A DNA stretch of 64,000 bases, from NCBI GenBank assembly GCA_016712345.1, contig JADJRH010000001.1:3844001-3908000 (forward strand), read 5' to 3'. The first letter of the stretch is position 1. Every line of letters begins with the position of its first letter. Shown piece after piece: positions 63,503 to 64,000 of this stretch. The notes under the pieces were generated by a model. The model made no database searches. It had not been told where the DNA came from and worked only from the letters and a program-made list of their open reading frames with translations. A program made the position numbers and the translations under genes. This stretch comes from Polyangiaceae bacterium. GTDB lineage: Bacteria > Myxococcota_A > Polyangia > Polyangiales > Polyangiaceae.

Positions 63503-64000
63503 ATGACGCAGCTTTCGCCGTCGGCTCCCCAGGTCAGGCGCAAGGGCTTTTTCAGACGCAACCTTTCGCGCATTGTGGTGGTGGCCATTGTTTTGGCGAT
63601 TGCGGTTCCAATGCTGCTTTCGCGCCTCAAACCTGTTGGTGTTGTCGCCATGCCCGTTGTGCGCGGCTCCGCGATCGATGCGGTGTACGCAACAGGCACC
63701 GTCGAGGCCGACGACCGCATTCAGGTAAAGGCCAAAACGTCGGGTAGCATTTCTGAAATTGTCGTCAAAGAAGGGGATCGCGTTAAAAAAGGCGATCTCA
63801 TTGCCCGCATTGACAACCCTCAACTCGCGCTGGAACTGAAACGAGGCAAGGTCGACCTCAATGCCGCTTCAGCTCAAGGAGGAGTTGCCGCACCTCAACT
63901 CGAGGCCCTCAAATCGCAGGCGGCGGCCATTTCGGCCGATCTCGCAATGGCCCGCCAAGATGCAACCCGTCTTGAAAAGCTGCTTGAAAGTGGAGCAGTT
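63503..64000 (+). CDS. HlyD/RND efflux periplasmic adaptor (cut by right edge)
   Basis: The first 166 codons of a membrane-fusion protein from ATG 63503 to the window end. It has one N-terminal transmembrane helix (IVVVAIVLAIAVPMLL). The paired lipoyl/beta-barrel start VVRGSAIDAVYATGTVEADDRIQVKAKTSG (quoted in part: AVYATGTVEADDRIQV) continues with ISEIVVKEGDRVKKGDLIARID, then a coiled-coil hairpin begins. This is the standard adaptor of tripartite RND or ABC exporters; the pump gene should lie beyond the edge. Its cargo cannot be told. Confidence 0.88.
   Translation, partial: MTQLSPSAPQVRRKGFFRRNLSRIVVVAIVLAIAVPMLLSRLKPVGVVAMPVVRGSAIDAVYATGTVEADDRIQVKAKTSGSISEIVVKEGDRVKKGDLIARIDNPQLALELKRGKVDLNAASAQGGVAAPQLEALKSQAAAISADLAMARQDATRLEKLLESGAV

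Noticed and set aside
1..64000. tRNA, tmRNA or rRNA genes
   Set aside because: No T-loop GTTCRA with a matching acceptor stem, no tmRNA near smpB and no rRNA-like stretch was found by eye.
1..64000. Insertion sequences or prophage
   Set aside because: No transposase, integrase or phage structural motif is visible; the Uma2-like protein is not evidence of a transposon.

Overview
The window looks like chromosomal DNA of a myxobacterium (Myxococcota, most likely Polyangia). The evidence is a GC-rich sequence, three Ser/Thr protein kinases, many short lipoprotein signals, two proteins with MYXO-CTERM-like C-termini, and Myxococcota-typical families (temptin-like, DUF2252, RCC1-repeat lipoprotein, PEGA protein, patatin, DUF6600, class III cyclase-like kinase fusion). 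There is no rRNA, tRNA, CRISPR array, insertion sequence or prophage that I can recognise. Genes are dense and both window edges cut through a gene.

Layout. 1-4.5 kb (minus): a temptin-like MYXO-CTERM protein (cut by the left edge), a zinc-ribbon protein with the fold of a P1B-type ATPase but none of its catalytic motifs, and an acetylornithine-type aminotransferase. 4.6-16.9 kb (plus): a membrane kinase, a TrmA/RumA-type RNA methyltransferase, a GH63/MGH1-like glucosidase, a lipoprotein with 16 six-cysteine repeats, PlsB and a Uma2-like protein. 17-21.9 kb (minus): a MepA-like endopeptidase, an orphan DNA methyltransferase, SerS and a DUF2252 lipoprotein. 22-27.2 kb: an RCC1 lipoprotein, then a minus-strand cluster of SUMF1-like lipoprotein, kinase and a TPR/PEGA protein whose 5' part is broken by single-base frame slips. 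27.2-34.1 kb (minus): a patatin translationally coupled to a 1650-residue kinase/ATPase, then YqgE. 34.3-37 kb (plus): an XPB helicase overlapping a Bax1/DUF790 nuclease. 37-45.6 kb (plus): two tandem giant paralogous secreted lipoproteins, a small Cys-rich lipoprotein and a MYXO-CTERM protein. 45.6-54.5 kb: an ACE-like peptidase, ThpR, a glutathione transferase, an unknown membrane protein, an AmpG-like transporter and a split M16 peptidase pair. 54.5-64 kb: a lipoprotein, a DUF6600 protein, an OmpA-like porin, DUF362, a small protein, SmpB, a polysaccharide deacetylase, ProC, a CxxCH lipoprotein and the start of an HlyD-type adaptor.

Much of the gene content concerns the cell envelope and secreted proteins (lipoproteins, proteases, murein and lipid enzymes) together with kinase signalling. 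Housekeeping genes (argD, plsB, serS, smpB, proC, thpR) are scattered among them, so this is not a single mobile island.

Most notable points: the catalytically dead P-type ATPase homologue; the XPB-Bax1 pair; the 16-fold cystine repeat lipoprotein; the tandem propeller-like lipoprotein operon; five one-base homopolymer contractions in one gene; and an over-represented GTGTAC hexamer that forms a regularly spaced four-copy array at 58.64-58.69 kb and an 18-nt-phased set inside the RNA methyltransferase gene. Starts were chosen by reading upstream sequence and signal peptides. Family names come from recognised motifs, not from a database search.
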